Assembly: GCF_016798325.1 (NCBI RefSeq)
Contig: NZ_JAERVO010000002.1
Span: 372,001 to 436,000 of the forward strand
Source: Marinobacter mangrovi
GTDB lineage: Bacteria; Pseudomonadota; Gammaproteobacteria; Pseudomonadales; Oleiphilaceae
DNA: 64,000 nucleotides
Reading direction: 5' to 3'
Of the stretch, positions 40,215-50,287 are shown one piece after another; within the stretch, counting starts at the first letter, position 1, and the number at the start of each line of letters is the position of its first letter. A program made the translations under genes and the position numbers. The notes beneath the pieces are model-generated. The model was given only the letters and a program-made list of their open reading frames with translations, was not told where the DNA came from and searched no databases.

Positions 40215-41168
40215 ATGGACTTGCTGCTGATTCTGACTTACACCGCCATTTGCGTCTTCATATTCAAGGTTTTCCGGGTGCCGCTGAACAAGTGGACGGT
40301 GCCGACCGCGGTGCTGGGTGGCGTCTTGTTGATTGGCGCGATGATCATGTTAATGAACTACAACCATCCCTATTCGGAGCGGGCGCGCAAATATGAACTG
40401 ACAACGCCGATGATTCCCTCGGTAAGGGGCCGGGTGGTCAGTGTGGATGCCTCGCCGAATGTTCTGCTTGAGAAAGGGGATGTGCTGTTCCGTATCGATC
40501 CCACGCCGTTTGAAGCCAAAGTGGCTTCGCTGGAAGCCCAGCTCAAGTCGGCGAAGATGGATCTGGATCGGGCGACCCAGTTGGCGAGGACCGGTGCCGG
40601 TCCGAAACGTAACCAGGATCTGGCCAGGGCGCAGGTCGATGACCTGTCCAGTCAGCTGGTTGCGGCCCGTTACGATCTCGACGAGACCGTCGTGCGGGCA
40701 CCCACTCGTGGTTATGTGTCCCAGTTGTTCCTGCGGCCGGGCATGATGGCAGTCAACCTGCCACTGCGGCCCTCGCTGATCTTTGTCCACCAGGAAGCCG
40801 ACATCTTCACCGGCTGGTTCCGGCAGAACAGTCTGCTTCGGCTGGAAGTCGGGGATGAAGCGGAAGTGGCGTTCGACGGGATTCCCGGCCAGGTGTTTTC
40901 TGGCGAGGTGGATACCGTGCTGCCCATACTGGCCGAAGGTCAGCTACAACCTTCCGGCAACCTGCAGACCGACCCGGCCGGCCCGGGCCGGGTCCCGGTT
41001 CGCGTGCGTATCACCGACCCGGCCTTCGACAAGTATCGCCAGCACTTGCCCGGCGGCGCCTACGGCCAGATGGCGGTCTACAGCGATCATTTCCATCATG
41101 TGGCGATCATGCGCAAGATCCTGTTGCGGATGTCGGCGTGGATGAATTACCTGTTCCCGTTCCACTAG
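40215..41168 (+). CDS. HlyD/YiaV-type membrane fusion protein
   Basis: 317 residues. The N-terminus spans the membrane (about residues 2-45). The lipoyl half-motifs RGRVVSVDASPNVLLEKGDVLFRIDPTPFEAKV and VVRAPTRGYVSQLFLRPGMM flank an alpha-hairpin of about 65 residues. A beta-barrel domain follows (EVGDEAEVAFDGIPGQVFSGEVDTVLP). It forms the periplasmic adaptor of an efflux system; the partner pump is not encoded here. Confidence 0.9.
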   Translation: MDLLLILTYTAICVFIFKVFRVPLNKWTVPTAVLGGVLLIGAMIMLMNYNHPYSERARKYELTTPMIPSVRGRVVSVDASPNVLLEKGDVLFRIDPTPFEAKVASLEAQLKSAKMDLDRATQLARTGAGPKRNQDLARAQVDDLSSQLVAARYDLDETVVRAPTRGYVSQLFLRPGMMAVNLPLRPSLIFVHQEADIFTGWFRQNSLLRLEVGDEAEVAFDGIPGQVFSGEVDTVLPILAEGQLQPSGNLQTDPAGPGRVPVRVRITDPAFDKYRQHLPGGAYGQMAVYSDHFHHVAIMRKILLRMSAWMNYLFPFH

Positions 41169-41175
41169 TGCCCCG

Positions 41176-41781
41176 TCAGGTGAGCAGGGGGCGGTAGACG
41201 AAGTCATAGCCAATCGCCCCCGCCACGTAGAGCAACAGCAGGGCCATCACCCGGTTAAACCAGCGAAACACGGCCGGTCGGGTGATGCGCCGTCCAAGAA
41301 CGCTGCCGGCCAGGGCGTAGCTGCCGGGGGCGCCGATAGCGAGAAGGGCCAGAACGCCCGACCAGATCACCACGCCAACGCCATGGATGCCGGCGCCGGG
41401 AAACTGGATGGTGGCGATGGGCAGTGTCGCGACGACGCCTTTGGGGTTGAGCAACTGGATCACCAGTCCGTCGCGGAAGCCCAGGGCCCGTGCTTCGCCA
41501 GCGTTCTCTTCCACGTGCACGCTGGCCCGTAATATGCGCATGGCCAGGTAGATGATGTACGTGCAACCTGCCAGGCTGATGACCAGCAAGACGTTGCCGC
41601 CCACAAACGCCGAGCCGATCCAGCCAAACGTGAGGAACAGGATCAGCATGGCGCTGCCAACCCCCACATAAAAGCCGGTGGCCGCGCGGAACTGACCGTT
41701 CAGGCCGGCATTGAGGCCCAGCAGATTGACAGGCCCAGGCGTGTACATCACGCCTATGGCATAGGCGAAGATTTCAATCAT
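41176..41781 (-). CDS. LysE-family amino acid exporter
   Basis: 201 residues, six hydrophobic helices. IGVMYTPGPVNLLGLNAGLNGQFRAATGFYVGVGSAM is the LysE/RhtB opening with the conserved PGP(x)N motif, and FRDGLVIQLLNPKGVVATLPIA the second signature. It is preceded by an AraC-family gene 47 bases upstream on the same strand, which probably controls it. The substrate is likely an amino acid or small metabolite. Confidence 0.92.
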   Translation of the reverse strand: MIEIFAYAIGVMYTPGPVNLLGLNAGLNGQFRAATGFYVGVGSAMLILFLTFGWIGSAFVGGNVLLVISLAGCTYIIYLAMRILRASVHVEENAGEARALGFRDGLVIQLLNPKGVVATLPIATIQFPGAGIHGVGVVIWSGVLALLAIGAPGSYALAGSVLGRRITRPAVFRWFNRVMALLLLYVAGAIGYDFVYRPLLT

Positions 41782-41827
41782 CAGTGTCCCCTGGATCGAG
41801 CTTTTGAGTCTGGGTGGAGGCCCGGGT

Positions 41828-42658
41828 TTAGCGGCGGATGCTGCTCTGGTACTGCTTCGGCGTCATACCGTAGATCCGCTTGAAGCGGCGGTTGAAATGA
41901 CTCAGGTCCGAAAATCCGTAGCGGTAGACCACGTCGTTAAGCGGCTCGCCGGTTTCCAGGGCGGTCCGGGCGGCGTTGATGCGGCAGTTGATCACGTACT
42001 GGTGAGGCGTGATCCCGAACTGGCGCCGGAACAGCCGCAGAAAGTGGTATTTCGACAGGTTGGCGGCGTCGCTGATGTCCTCGAGGGACAGGTCGGCATC
42101 CACGTGGTGGTGGATGAAGTCTTTGGCCCGTTGCAGCAAGGCGTCGGCCCGGCGTGTCAGCTCGTCCGGTTCGTAGTGGCCGACTCTCTGCACCACGCGG
42201 GAGGCTATGCGCAACAAGGCGTGTTCCTGCTCGATGCGGCTGCCGACGTTGTCGGTGATCAGCCGGACCAGCTCCATGATGTGTTGACGCAGGACGGGAT
42301 CCTGCACCAGGGTTTCGCTCATACGAACGTCGTCGATGCGCTGCACGCCGGCGGCATCGGCAAACAGCGGCTCGATCTGGCGTGGGTGGACGTACAGCAT
42401 CACGTAGCTCAGCGGTTCCTCGACTCCAGAGTGCCCATCGTGCACCTCTTCCGGCTTGAGGTGGATGATGTTGCCCGGCGGACTTTTGTGGAACTGCCCG
42501 TTGCTGAAGAAGTCCTGGCGACCGCTCAGGGTGACGCCGAAGGCATATTCCTCGTGGGCGTGCTTGTCGTAGGTGAACCCGTCCATTTCGGCCTGTAGGG
42601 CGGTGACCTCCGGCAAATGGCGGCTCTTGATAAACTGGAATTGGCTGTCCTGTTCCAC
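41828..42658 (-). CDS. AraC-family regulator with cupin-like N-terminal domain
   Basis: 276 residues from GTG at 42658, chosen because GGAG lies 8 bases upstream; the frame from 42730 has no such site. The N-terminal half is a cupin-type sensor (YDKHAHEEYAFGVTLSGRQDFFSNGQFHKSPPGNIIHLKPEEVHDG). The C-terminal half has two HTHs (DADLSLEDISDAANLSKYHFLRLFRRQFG, then LNDVVYRYGFSDLSHFNRRFKRIYGMTPKQYQ). It is in line with the LysE exporter gene and probably activates it. Confidence 0.92.
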   Translation of the reverse strand: MEQDSQFQFIKSRHLPEVTALQAEMDGFTYDKHAHEEYAFGVTLSGRQDFFSNGQFHKSPPGNIIHLKPEEVHDGHSGVEEPLSYVMLYVHPRQIEPLFADAAGVQRIDDVRMSETLVQDPVLRQHIMELVRLITDNVGSRIEQEHALLRIASRVVQRVGHYEPDELTRRADALLQRAKDFIHHHVDADLSLEDISDAANLSKYHFLRLFRRQFGITPHQYVINCRINAARTALETGEPLNDVVYRYGFSDLSHFNRRFKRIYGMTPKQYQSSIRR

Positions 42659-42763
42659 GGCTGTCTCTCCGGCGTGTGAATCGCCTATGCAGACCACTAT
42701 ATCGTCGCCGGAAAAGCCGTGCTTGGACAATATTGCGCAATGATGACCTGGAGAGGATCAAGC

Positions 42764-43264
42764 GTGCTCTGCTTTGCCTATGGTTCCAACATGTCCCGGG
42801 CCCGGCTGCTCGAACGCATTCCCGCGGCCCGTTTTGTTACCGTTGCCGCCATCGAGGGCTATCGACTCTGTTTCCACAAGCGCAGTCGCCGCGACGGCTC
42901 GGCCAAGTGCGACGCGCTCTGGACCGGCGACCCTGCGGACCGGCTGCATGGCGTGGTCTATGACATTCCCGAGCGTGACAAGCGCCGCCTGGACCGCATC
43001 GAAGGCGTCGGCGGAGGCTATGAGGAGGCCGTTGCCACAGCCAGGACGAACGAGGGTCGTGAGCTGGAGGTACGGCTCTACGTGGCCACGGACATCGACC
43101 CGTCGCTGCGTCCCTTAGACTGGTATCGCCACCATGTGCTTGTGGGCGCTCAGGAGCATGCGCTGCCGGAGTCGTACATTGCGCGGATCGAAGCGATAGC
43201 GGTCGACAAGGATGCCGACGACAAACGGCGAGAGCGTGAACTGGCCATCTACTCCGTCAGATAG
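42764..43264 (+). CDS. Gamma-glutamylcyclotransferase-like protein
   Basis: 166 residues from GTG at 42764, with GGAGAGG 8 bases upstream; the ATGs at 42719 and 42740 have no ribosome site. The signature FAYGSNMSRARLLERIP is at the N-terminus. The general acid Glu is probably that of RRLDRIEGVGGGYEE near residue 80. Fold members include GGCT and AIG2-like enzymes acting on gamma-glutamyl amines or peptides. Its 3' end overlaps the convergent Mut7-C gene by 16 bases. Confidence 0.88.
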   Translation: MLCFAYGSNMSRARLLERIPAARFVTVAAIEGYRLCFHKRSRRDGSAKCDALWTGDPADRLHGVVYDIPERDKRRLDRIEGVGGGYEEAVATARTNEGRELEVRLYVATDIDPSLRPLDWYRHHVLVGAQEHALPESYIARIEAIAVDKDADDKRRERELAIYSVR

Positions 43265-43818
43265 CGAGGCAGGGCTCCGTTCAGAGGGCTGGTGGCCGGC
43301 AAAAACCGCCGGGGATGACGCCAGCGATTGAATCGCAGCAGCTTGCCGCGCATCCGGCGGACGTGGCTGCCTTCCCAATACACATGCTTGCAGCCCGGGC
43401 AGTGGCAGAAAACCCGCTTGTCGCCGATCTCCGGCGTGTTGTCGGGCAATGGGCCGGGGCGCAGTGGGGTGTTGCAGCGTTTGCAGCGGGAGAAGGGCGC
43501 GTGTAACCAGTCCAGGTTCAGCAGCCGGGTGAGTTCCCGGAAGTTGGATTCCATGCCGTTGCTTTCCAGCAACAGCACATACTGCGGAGCGTTGCGGTGC
43601 AACAGCAGCTCCCGGTCCCGGGTGATCAGCCAGCGGTTTTCGTCGATGGCGGTTTCCAGCACGTCGCGATCGCGGGTGCCGCTGGTGGGTGAGGTGGTGT
43701 CGTAGCCGGCCACCCGCAGCCATTCGCCAAAGCCCCGCAGCATCTCATCGCACAGGAAACGCGGTGTCTCCAGCGGGCAGAAGGCGCCTTCTATCCACGG
43801 TGTTTTCGCAGTTGCCAT
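43249..43818 (-). CDS. Mut7-C PIN-like RNase domain protein
   Basis: 189 residues. The N-terminal domain has FLCDEMLRGFGEWLRVAGYDT and RDRDVLETAIDENRWLITRDRELL, the acidic pattern of Mut7-C (PIN-fold) ribonucleases, with Asp 24, Asp 51 and the ITRDREL Asp as candidate metal ligands. The C-terminal zinc ribbon is CKRCN...CHCPGCKHVYWEGSHVRRM. Soluble; targets unknown. Confidence 0.88.
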   Translation of the reverse strand: MATAKTPWIEGAFCPLETPRFLCDEMLRGFGEWLRVAGYDTTSPTSGTRDRDVLETAIDENRWLITRDRELLLHRNAPQYVLLLESNGMESNFRELTRLLNLDWLHAPFSRCKRCNTPLRPGPLPDNTPEIGDKRVFCHCPGCKHVYWEGSHVRRMRGKLLRFNRWRHPRRFLPATSPLNGALPRYLTE

Positions 43819-44165
43819 AATGGACCGTCGATTTCTTTGTCGGTTGTTCCATCCGGTTAACAGCCTGCTGACCCAACCCGATGGCGATTTTTACGGGCGA
43901 TGGCCCTTAAAACCGAACTCCCCACAACCCAGTATTGCTTCCCGTCTCTCGTTTCGCCAAGCATTTATCGGCAATAGCGGAGGTTATCTCTGTCCTGTCG
44001 CGGCGTCGTCGGCGCTGCTTTATGTTGCCAAAAGCGACGTCGAGATTGTTTACATGGTAACCCGTCATGAAGCATTAACTCCTTTCATATCAAGCGGCTG
44101 GGGTGTTGGCACCGGATTCGCATACTGAAAGTGCGAATCCCATGTTTCCAGGAAGGAGTGTTTCT
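43819..44165. promoter_or_regulatory. 347-base leader region of a PEP-CTERM gene with a 9-bp hairpin
   Basis: The frame read through here on + has no ribosome site and is judged spurious. At 44114-44140 GGATTCGCA and TGCGAATCC form a perfect 9-bp stem with a TACTGAAAG loop, ending 26 bases before the ATG of the PEP-CTERM gene and just before its GGAAGGAG. It could be a 5'-UTR regulatory stem or an upstream terminator without a T-run. Confidence 0.5.
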
Positions 44166-44861
44166 ATGAAACTGCGTGCACCTCTTGCCGCAGCAGTCGT
44201 CTGTTCTGGCCTTCTGGCTGGTCCGGCTTCAGCGGCATACATCAGCGCATCAGATATCGTATCAGGGTCATCTGGTGGTCTGACGTTCTCTTCAAGCGGC
44301 GGCTCACTGGGCCTCAAAACGGTTGCTGGCGTTGAAGGTGCTGGCGTCACCTCCGGTGCCGGTGGGAACGAAATTGATATCGGCCAGAGCATTACGGCTG
44401 ATTCCAGTTCCGGATTTGTTTTGTCGGGCACGACGTTGGCGTTTCTATACGATGGCCCGGAGTTCGGGGACTACCAGGAAGTGGCGACCATCACGGCGAA
44501 CTTCTTCGGTTCTTCAGACACCAGCACAGCGGTGCTCACCAACACCTATACCAGTGCCAATGACACCATCCTGTCGCTGCTGATCGATGGCGTCGATATG
44601 ACGTCACTCATCCTGGGTGCAAGTGAAGCAACGTCTGCGACAGCCGGTACCGTGGATCTGGGCGCCCTGTTTGGCAATACGCTCTTGTCGTCACTCACCT
44701 ATACAGCGACCGCAGGCACTTGCGGTACTGGCAGCTGTAACAACCAGAGCGATTATGGCATTGCCAGCATTTCCACGGCTTCCGTACCGGAGCCGGCCAC
44801 CGTTGCGTTGCTGGGCCTTGGCCTGGCAGGCATTGGCATGTCCCGGCGTCGCAAGGCGTGA
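44166..44861 (+). CDS. PEP-CTERM sorting-domain secreted protein
   Basis: 231 residues from ATG at 44166 (GGAAGGAG upstream). Signal peptide MKLRAPLAAAVVCSGLLAGPASA, then a Ser/Thr/Gly-rich beta domain (residues 24-205) with a CGTGSC pair, then the sorting tail VPEPATVALLGLGLAGIGMSRRRKA. PEP-CTERM proteins are cut by exosortase and go to the surface or exopolysaccharide. No exosortase is encoded in the window. Confidence 0.93.
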   Translation: MKLRAPLAAAVVCSGLLAGPASAAYISASDIVSGSSGGLTFSSSGGSLGLKTVAGVEGAGVTSGAGGNEIDIGQSITADSSSGFVLSGTTLAFLYDGPEFGDYQEVATITANFFGSSDTSTAVLTNTYTSANDTILSLLIDGVDMTSLILGASEATSATAGTVDLGALFGNTLLSSLTYTATAGTCGTGSCNNQSDYGIASISTASVPEPATVALLGLGLAGIGMSRRRKA

Positions 44862-44880
44862 TGTCCTGACTGGAAATGAA

Positions 44881-44907
44881 AAGGGGGCCCTCGGGCCCCC
44901 TTTTTCG
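44881..44907 (+). terminator. Terminator of the PEP-CTERM gene
   Basis: AAGGGGGCCC and GGGCCCCCTT pair around TC, followed by TTTC. It also precedes the 3' end of the convergent DUF1338 gene and may serve both. Confidence 0.9.
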
Positions 44908-44921
44908 TTGGCAGGATGCTT

Positions 44922-45728
44922 TTACATGCCGGCGTCGGTGCTTTCGAAAATCTTGTCCGCCGACGCGGCGACAAAGCCGCTGTAGAGCTGACCGTCCGGC
45001 TTGGGATAGCGGCGGGCAAACTCGTAGAAGCAACTGGGGATGACCTCGGTGCGATCGCTGAACTGCACCTCAACCCGGTCCGCCATGGTCGAGGACTGTT
45101 CCAGCAGCGCTTCCGGAGAGCCTTTTACTTCCCCGCCCGAACTGTTGACGGTGTAGCCCGCGTCCTTCAGCGCCTGGTTGATTTCCTCAACCGTGCGGAA
45201 CTTCTCCAGCTGGTTCACGTTGACCGTGAAGTGGTTGGCGCGATAACCCCAGGCGGCTACCCATGCCGCGTACTCGCTCTCGGCCAGCAGCTGCTTGTAG
45301 GTGGCGTAATCCACCTGCCAGTGGGTGCCGGAGTAGAGGAAGTTGTCCGCGGTGACCGCTTCGGGATCCACTTTGTCCACCAGATCCTTCACGACAGCCT
45401 GCAGCTCGGGCGAAAATTTCTCCACCAGCAGCTCGGAGATGAACACCTTGGGCGCGGTCGGATCGTCATGCTCGTAGTGTTTGGCGTAAAGCTTCTTGGC
45501 TTCGAAGTGGTATTCCTGGCCTTCCCGGTAGCCCAGCTTCAGGAAGTGGGCGGCCAGCTTGTCCAGGTTCACTTTTTCCAGGTTGAAGGTCCGCAGCGCG
45601 ATGTGATCGTTGATGATCTCGCTGCCCTGGGTGCCACCGAGCAGGCGATGGATTTCCTCGGCTGACGGCGTCACCTCGCGGTAGTTGTCCCAGAGGTTCT
45701 GGAAAAGGGTGTCGCGATCAGAGTGCAT
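44922..45728 (-). CDS. DUF1338 protein, 2-oxoadipate dioxygenase/decarboxylase (HglS/YdcJ) family
   Basis: 268 residues from ATG at 45728 (AGGAGC upstream); the longer frame reads back through astA. The family pattern is DHIALRTFNLEKVNLDKLAAHFLKLGY, WQVDYATYKQLLAESEYAAWVAAWGYRANHFTVNVNQL and SCFYEFARRY; His of DHIALR, His of ANHFTV and Glu of FYEF are the likely Fe ligands. HglS converts 2-oxoadipate to D-2-hydroxyglutarate in lysine breakdown. Here it is in line with astA and overlaps it by 11 bases, so its substrate may relate to arginine or lysine catabolism. Confidence 0.88.
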   Translation of the reverse strand: MHSDRDTLFQNLWDNYREVTPSAEEIHRLLGGTQGSEIINDHIALRTFNLEKVNLDKLAAHFLKLGYREGQEYHFEAKKLYAKHYEHDDPTAPKVFISELLVEKFSPELQAVVKDLVDKVDPEAVTADNFLYSGTHWQVDYATYKQLLAESEYAAWVAAWGYRANHFTVNVNQLEKFRTVEEINQALKDAGYTVNSSGGEVKGSPEALLEQSSTMADRVEVQFSDRTEVIPSCFYEFARRYPKPDGQLYSGFVAASADKIFESTDAGM

Positions 45729-46845
45729 ATCGAAGCTCCTGTTGAAGTTGGGCCTGCGACGCATTGTCGGTGTCTGTCGCACGTCCGGTTGTCTTGTTGT
45801 GGGCACGGCTGGCCAGCGTCACGCAGCGGGCCTTGGCGCCGTCTTCCAGATCAAGGGCGCGGGCCAGGTCGGCCGGCACCTGAAGTAATCCGTGCTGGGG
45901 GTGATGGATCGCCCGTTCTGTCAGTGTGGCGCGGAATCCCGCCACTTGCGTATTGGCAATCGACAATAGATCACCGCCGTGCTGCAGGACGGGGGTATCA
46001 GACTGAACCACCTGCACCGTGCACTCACTGGACTGGGCGACGCTGCGGATCTGGTCCAGCTCGGCCTCCACCGTGGGACCGGCGTCGAACAGGTCCACGT
46101 AGCCCTTGTGGCGGAAGCCTTCGGCTTCCAGCATCTTCAGTGCTGGCCGCGTCTTGTCATGCACCTCGCCGATCACCGCCTGGGCCTCGGAGCTCAGCAG
46201 GTGCGTGTAAAGCGGGTACTTGGGCATCAGCTCGGCAATAAACCCGTTGTTGCCGGCACCCACCAGTTCGGTGACCTGGGCGAATTCCAGATCCACGAAG
46301 TGATGGCGCAGCCAGTTCCAGAACGGTGATTCACCGCAGTCGCTGGAGATACCGCGCATTTCGGCAATGACGGTCCGGGCGAACCGCGCCGGGTGCTGGG
46401 CCATGAACAGGAAGCGAACCTTGGACAGCAACTTGCCGGCATTGGGGCGGCGGAACTGCGGGCGCAGGTACAGCGTGCAGATTTCCGAGCAACCGGTGTA
46501 GTGGTTGCACATGTTCAGCACGTCGACGCGCTTGAACAGCCCCAACTCCCGGGAATGATGGACCACCTGACTCTTGTGGTAATGGTAGAGCGGGCTGTCC
46601 AGTCCGACGGACGCTTCAATCCCGGTAGTACCCAGGATGTCCCCGGTGTCCGGATCCTCCAGCACGAACAGATAGCCTTCGTCACCGGGTTCGACAACAT
46701 CGCGGTTGAAGCTGTCGATCGAGTGCTGGATCTTGGCGGTCAGGAAATCGCGGTCGTCCACCAGCGAGGTGAAGCCGGGCCCGGACTCCCGGGCAATCTC
46801 GGCCAGGGCGTCCAGATCCGTATGAGCGATTGGGCGAATGATCAT
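45718..46845 (-). CDS. astA: Arginine N-succinyltransferase
   Basis: 375 residues. The N-terminus MIIRPIAHTDLDALAEIARESGPGFTSL is the AstA GNAT opening. Further landmarks are GTTGIEASVGL, CTLYLRPQFRRPNAGKLLSKVRFLFMAQHPARFARTVIAEMRG and SPFWNWLRHHFVDLEFAQ. It transfers succinyl-CoA to arginine, the first step of the AST pathway. It follows astC (20 bases) on the same strand. astB, astD and astE are not in the window. Confidence 0.95.
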   Translation of the reverse strand: MIIRPIAHTDLDALAEIARESGPGFTSLVDDRDFLTAKIQHSIDSFNRDVVEPGDEGYLFVLEDPDTGDILGTTGIEASVGLDSPLYHYHKSQVVHHSRELGLFKRVDVLNMCNHYTGCSEICTLYLRPQFRRPNAGKLLSKVRFLFMAQHPARFARTVIAEMRGISSDCGESPFWNWLRHHFVDLEFAQVTELVGAGNNGFIAELMPKYPLYTHLLSSEAQAVIGEVHDKTRPALKMLEAEGFRHKGYVDLFDAGPTVEAELDQIRSVAQSSECTVQVVQSDTPVLQHGGDLLSIANTQVAGFRATLTERAIHHPQHGLLQVPADLARALDLEDGAKARCVTLASRAHNKTTGRATDTDNASQAQLQQELRYAL

Positions 46846-46865
46846 GGCGCGTCCTCCGCGTCGGG

Positions 46866-48104
<1,239 letters not shown>

Positions 48105-48261
48105 TCAGGACTTTCGGGAGTGGTGTTAAAGACTCCCATGAATCAGTGGCTTCATTATGGATGGGCCCAATGTCATTTTGCAGTTTCAAAACGGGCGAAT
48201 CAGTGGGAGAATCTGTCAAAATGACGATAAAATATGGCGAATTGTGAAGGGTGGTGGCGTT

Positions 48262-48690
48262 GTGATCAGTCCGCAGGACCAGAAACTACTGATGTTATTG
48301 CGCCAGAACGCACGAACCAGCGTGTCCGATCTGGCCCGGTCACTGGGGCTGTCCCGATCCACGGTGCAGAACCGCATTGCCCGACTGGAGACGAGCGGGG
48401 TGATCCAGGGCTATTCGCTGGATGTGGGCCGGGCCTACTCTGAGAACCAGGTGGAGGCGCATGTGTCCATCAAGGTGCGCCAGAAGCTGACGGCGCGGAC
48501 CAATACGGCGCTGGAGCAGATCCACCACGTCGCCCAGCTGTTCTCCGTGAGCGGCGAATACGACCTGATCGCCATCGTCCAGGCCCAGTCCCTGGAAGAG
48601 CTCAGCGCCGTGCTCGATGAAATCGGCAACCTCGAGGGGGTCGAGCGCACCAACTCCGCCGTGGTTCTGGAGACGAAGTTCCGGCGTTAA
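48262..48690 (+). CDS. Lrp/AsnC-family regulator
   Basis: 142 residues from GTG at 48262, with AAGGGTGG 7 bases upstream and the normal family length; the frame from 48157 is longer. HTH: ISPQDQKLLMLLRQNARTSVSDLARSLGLSRSTVQNRIARLETSGVIQGY. The C-terminal RAM domain includes FSVSGEYDLIAIVQAQSLEELSAVLDEIGNLEGVERTNSAVVL, the amino-acid-binding fold. Divergent from astC, so it very likely senses arginine or a related amino acid and controls the ast operon. Its end overlaps the convergent MarR gene by 4 bases. Confidence 0.92.
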   Translation: MISPQDQKLLMLLRQNARTSVSDLARSLGLSRSTVQNRIARLETSGVIQGYSLDVGRAYSENQVEAHVSIKVRQKLTARTNTALEQIHHVAQLFSVSGEYDLIAIVQAQSLEELSAVLDEIGNLEGVERTNSAVVLETKFRR

Positions 48691-49181
48691 TCCGCTTTAT
48701 CCATGCCCTGAATCAGTTTGCCCAGCAGTTCATTGAGCCGCGCCTGCTCCTGTTGGGTGAGCCCTTCCAGCGCGCGCGCCTCATTCTCCACATGCAGGGG
48801 CACGATCCGGTTAATCAGCGCCAGCCCCTCATCGGTGAGTGTCACCAGCATGCCGCGCCGGTCCTCGGGGTTGGGGGAGCGGCGGATCAGTCCTGCCTTT
48901 TCCAGCCGGTCGAGCCGGTTGGTCATGCCGCCTGAGGAAATCATCAGGGCTTCAAAAAGCTGCGTGGGTCCCAGCGCGTAGGGTTGGCCGGACCGGCGCA
49001 GCGTCGCCAGAACGTCAAACTCCCCCTGATGCAGCCCGTGTGATTTGAAGAAGGGCTCCAGGTAATCCCGCGTGATCTGGCGAGCCGCGCTGCCCAGTCG
49101 GCCCAACAGCTCCATGGGAAGCAGGTCCAGTTCCGGCATTTCTTTCTGCCACTGCTCGGTGGCGAGTTTTACTCGACTCAT
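48687..49181 (-). CDS. MarR-family transcriptional regulator
   Basis: 164 residues. The winged HTH is in QGEFDVLATLRRSGQPYALGPTQLFEALMISSGGMTNRLDRLEKAGLIRRSPNPEDRRGMLVTLTDEGLALI, with the DRRG wing. It is divergent from a DMT transporter gene and two palindromic operator-like sequences lie between them, so it is probably an autorepressor and repressor of that transporter. Confidence 0.93.
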   Translation of the reverse strand: MSRVKLATEQWQKEMPELDLLPMELLGRLGSAARQITRDYLEPFFKSHGLHQGEFDVLATLRRSGQPYALGPTQLFEALMISSGGMTNRLDRLEKAGLIRRSPNPEDRRGMLVTLTDEGLALINRIVPLHVENEARALEGLTQQEQARLNELLGKLIQGMDKAD

Positions 49182-49193
49182 TGCGCCTCTTTT

Positions 49194-49252
49194 TATCTTG
49201 GTGCTAAGATAAATTTATCTCGACATAAAGATACTTTGTTTCGAGATAGTTG
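49194..49252. promoter_or_regulatory. Two MarR-type operator palindromes
   Basis: TATCTT-6-AAGATA is followed within 6 bases by TATCTCGA...TCGAGATA (arms 17 bases apart) with an inner AAGATA. The repeats fill the gap between the divergent MarR and DMT starts and overlap the likely -35/-10 elements, as expected for repressor sites. Confidence 0.65.
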
Positions 49253-49291
49253 ATCGTTTTCATCTTGATGGCAAGACACTGGAGGACAATG

Positions 49292-50245
49292 ATGGCCAAG
49301 GTGATGCAGTCACACAAGTCGGCTGAGCGGCAGGGGCTGTATGCCTTTGGCTGTCTGTTGCTGGTGGGGACCTTTCTGGCGCTGTCGCTGGTCATGGCCA
49401 AACTGGCGGATGATGCCGGGGCACCACGGTTGACGTTTCTCATGCTGGGTCTGGTTGGCGCGGGTGTGCTGCTCACGGCGCTGACCGCGTTGCAGGGCCA
49501 GACGATGCCGGTGAACCGGCGGACCCTGGAGTACGCCGTTGTTACGGGCGTTTTGATGGCCCTGCCGAATGCGTTAGGGTTCCTGGCGGTGCGCCACGTT
49601 GGCGCCGGGTTTATTTCGCTGAGTTTCGCGTTTCCGATCCTGATCACCTGGCTGATGGCCGTCCTGCTGGGTATGGAGAGCCTGCGTGTCCAGCGGCTGA
49701 TTGGCGTCATGCTGGCACTCGTGGGCGGCGTGATCCTGGCTTTGTCCAAGGCGGGTAGCAGCGCCGGCGATCCGGTGTGGGCCGGACTGATCCTGGCCAT
49801 GCCGATTGCACTCGCCATTGGCAATATCTACCGGACCCTGCGCTGGCCGGCCGGCACATCGCCCATTTTCCTGGCGGCCATCATGCTTTTCGGAGCGGCG
49901 CTGGCATTGCTGCCGTTTGCCCTGACCACGGAACCGGGGGCGTTTGGCGACCTGTTCCGGTCTTCGACCGTGCTGGGTTTGCTGGGCGTGGAAATCCTCG
50001 TTTTCGCGATCCTTTATTTCTTTTACTTCGTACTGCAGAAACTGGCCGGCCCCGTCTACCTGAGCCAGATAGGCACGGTTGCCGCGGTGGTGGGCACCCT
50101 GATCGCCGTGTTGGCGCTGGGTGAAGCGACGCCGCCCAACCTGGCCCTGGCCGGCGGGCTCGTGGCGGCCGGTACCGTGGTTTTCCATCGCGCCGCGCGC
50201 CGGCCCGCCTCTCCTTCGGCCACCGCCAAAGCGGCCGGTTCCTGA
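49292..50245 (+). CDS. EamA/DMT-superfamily exporter controlled by the MarR regulator
   Basis: 317 residues from ATG at 49292 (GGAGG 6 bases upstream). Ten hydrophobic helices in two EamA repeats; the first starts GCLLLVGTFLALSLVMAKLADDAGAP and the second near GDPVWAGLILAMPIALAIGNIYRT. Substrate unknown. Its promoter lies in the two MarR-type palindromes. Confidence 0.88.
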   Translation: MAKVMQSHKSAERQGLYAFGCLLLVGTFLALSLVMAKLADDAGAPRLTFLMLGLVGAGVLLTALTALQGQTMPVNRRTLEYAVVTGVLMALPNALGFLAVRHVGAGFISLSFAFPILITWLMAVLLGMESLRVQRLIGVMLALVGGVILALSKAGSSAGDPVWAGLILAMPIALAIGNIYRTLRWPAGTSPIFLAAIMLFGAALALLPFALTTEPGAFGDLFRSSTVLGLLGVEILVFAILYFFYFVLQKLAGPVYLSQIGTVAAVVGTLIAVLALGEATPPNLALAGGLVAAGTVVFHRAARRPASPSATAKAAGS

Positions 50246-50287
50246 TCCATAAAGACGGTCCAGACCAACACAACAGGAGTCATCGCC

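Noticed and set aside
43820-44128. 102-residue frame upstream of the PEP-CTERM gene
   Set aside because: No ribosome site, mixed composition, and it runs into a perfect hairpin; more likely leader DNA.
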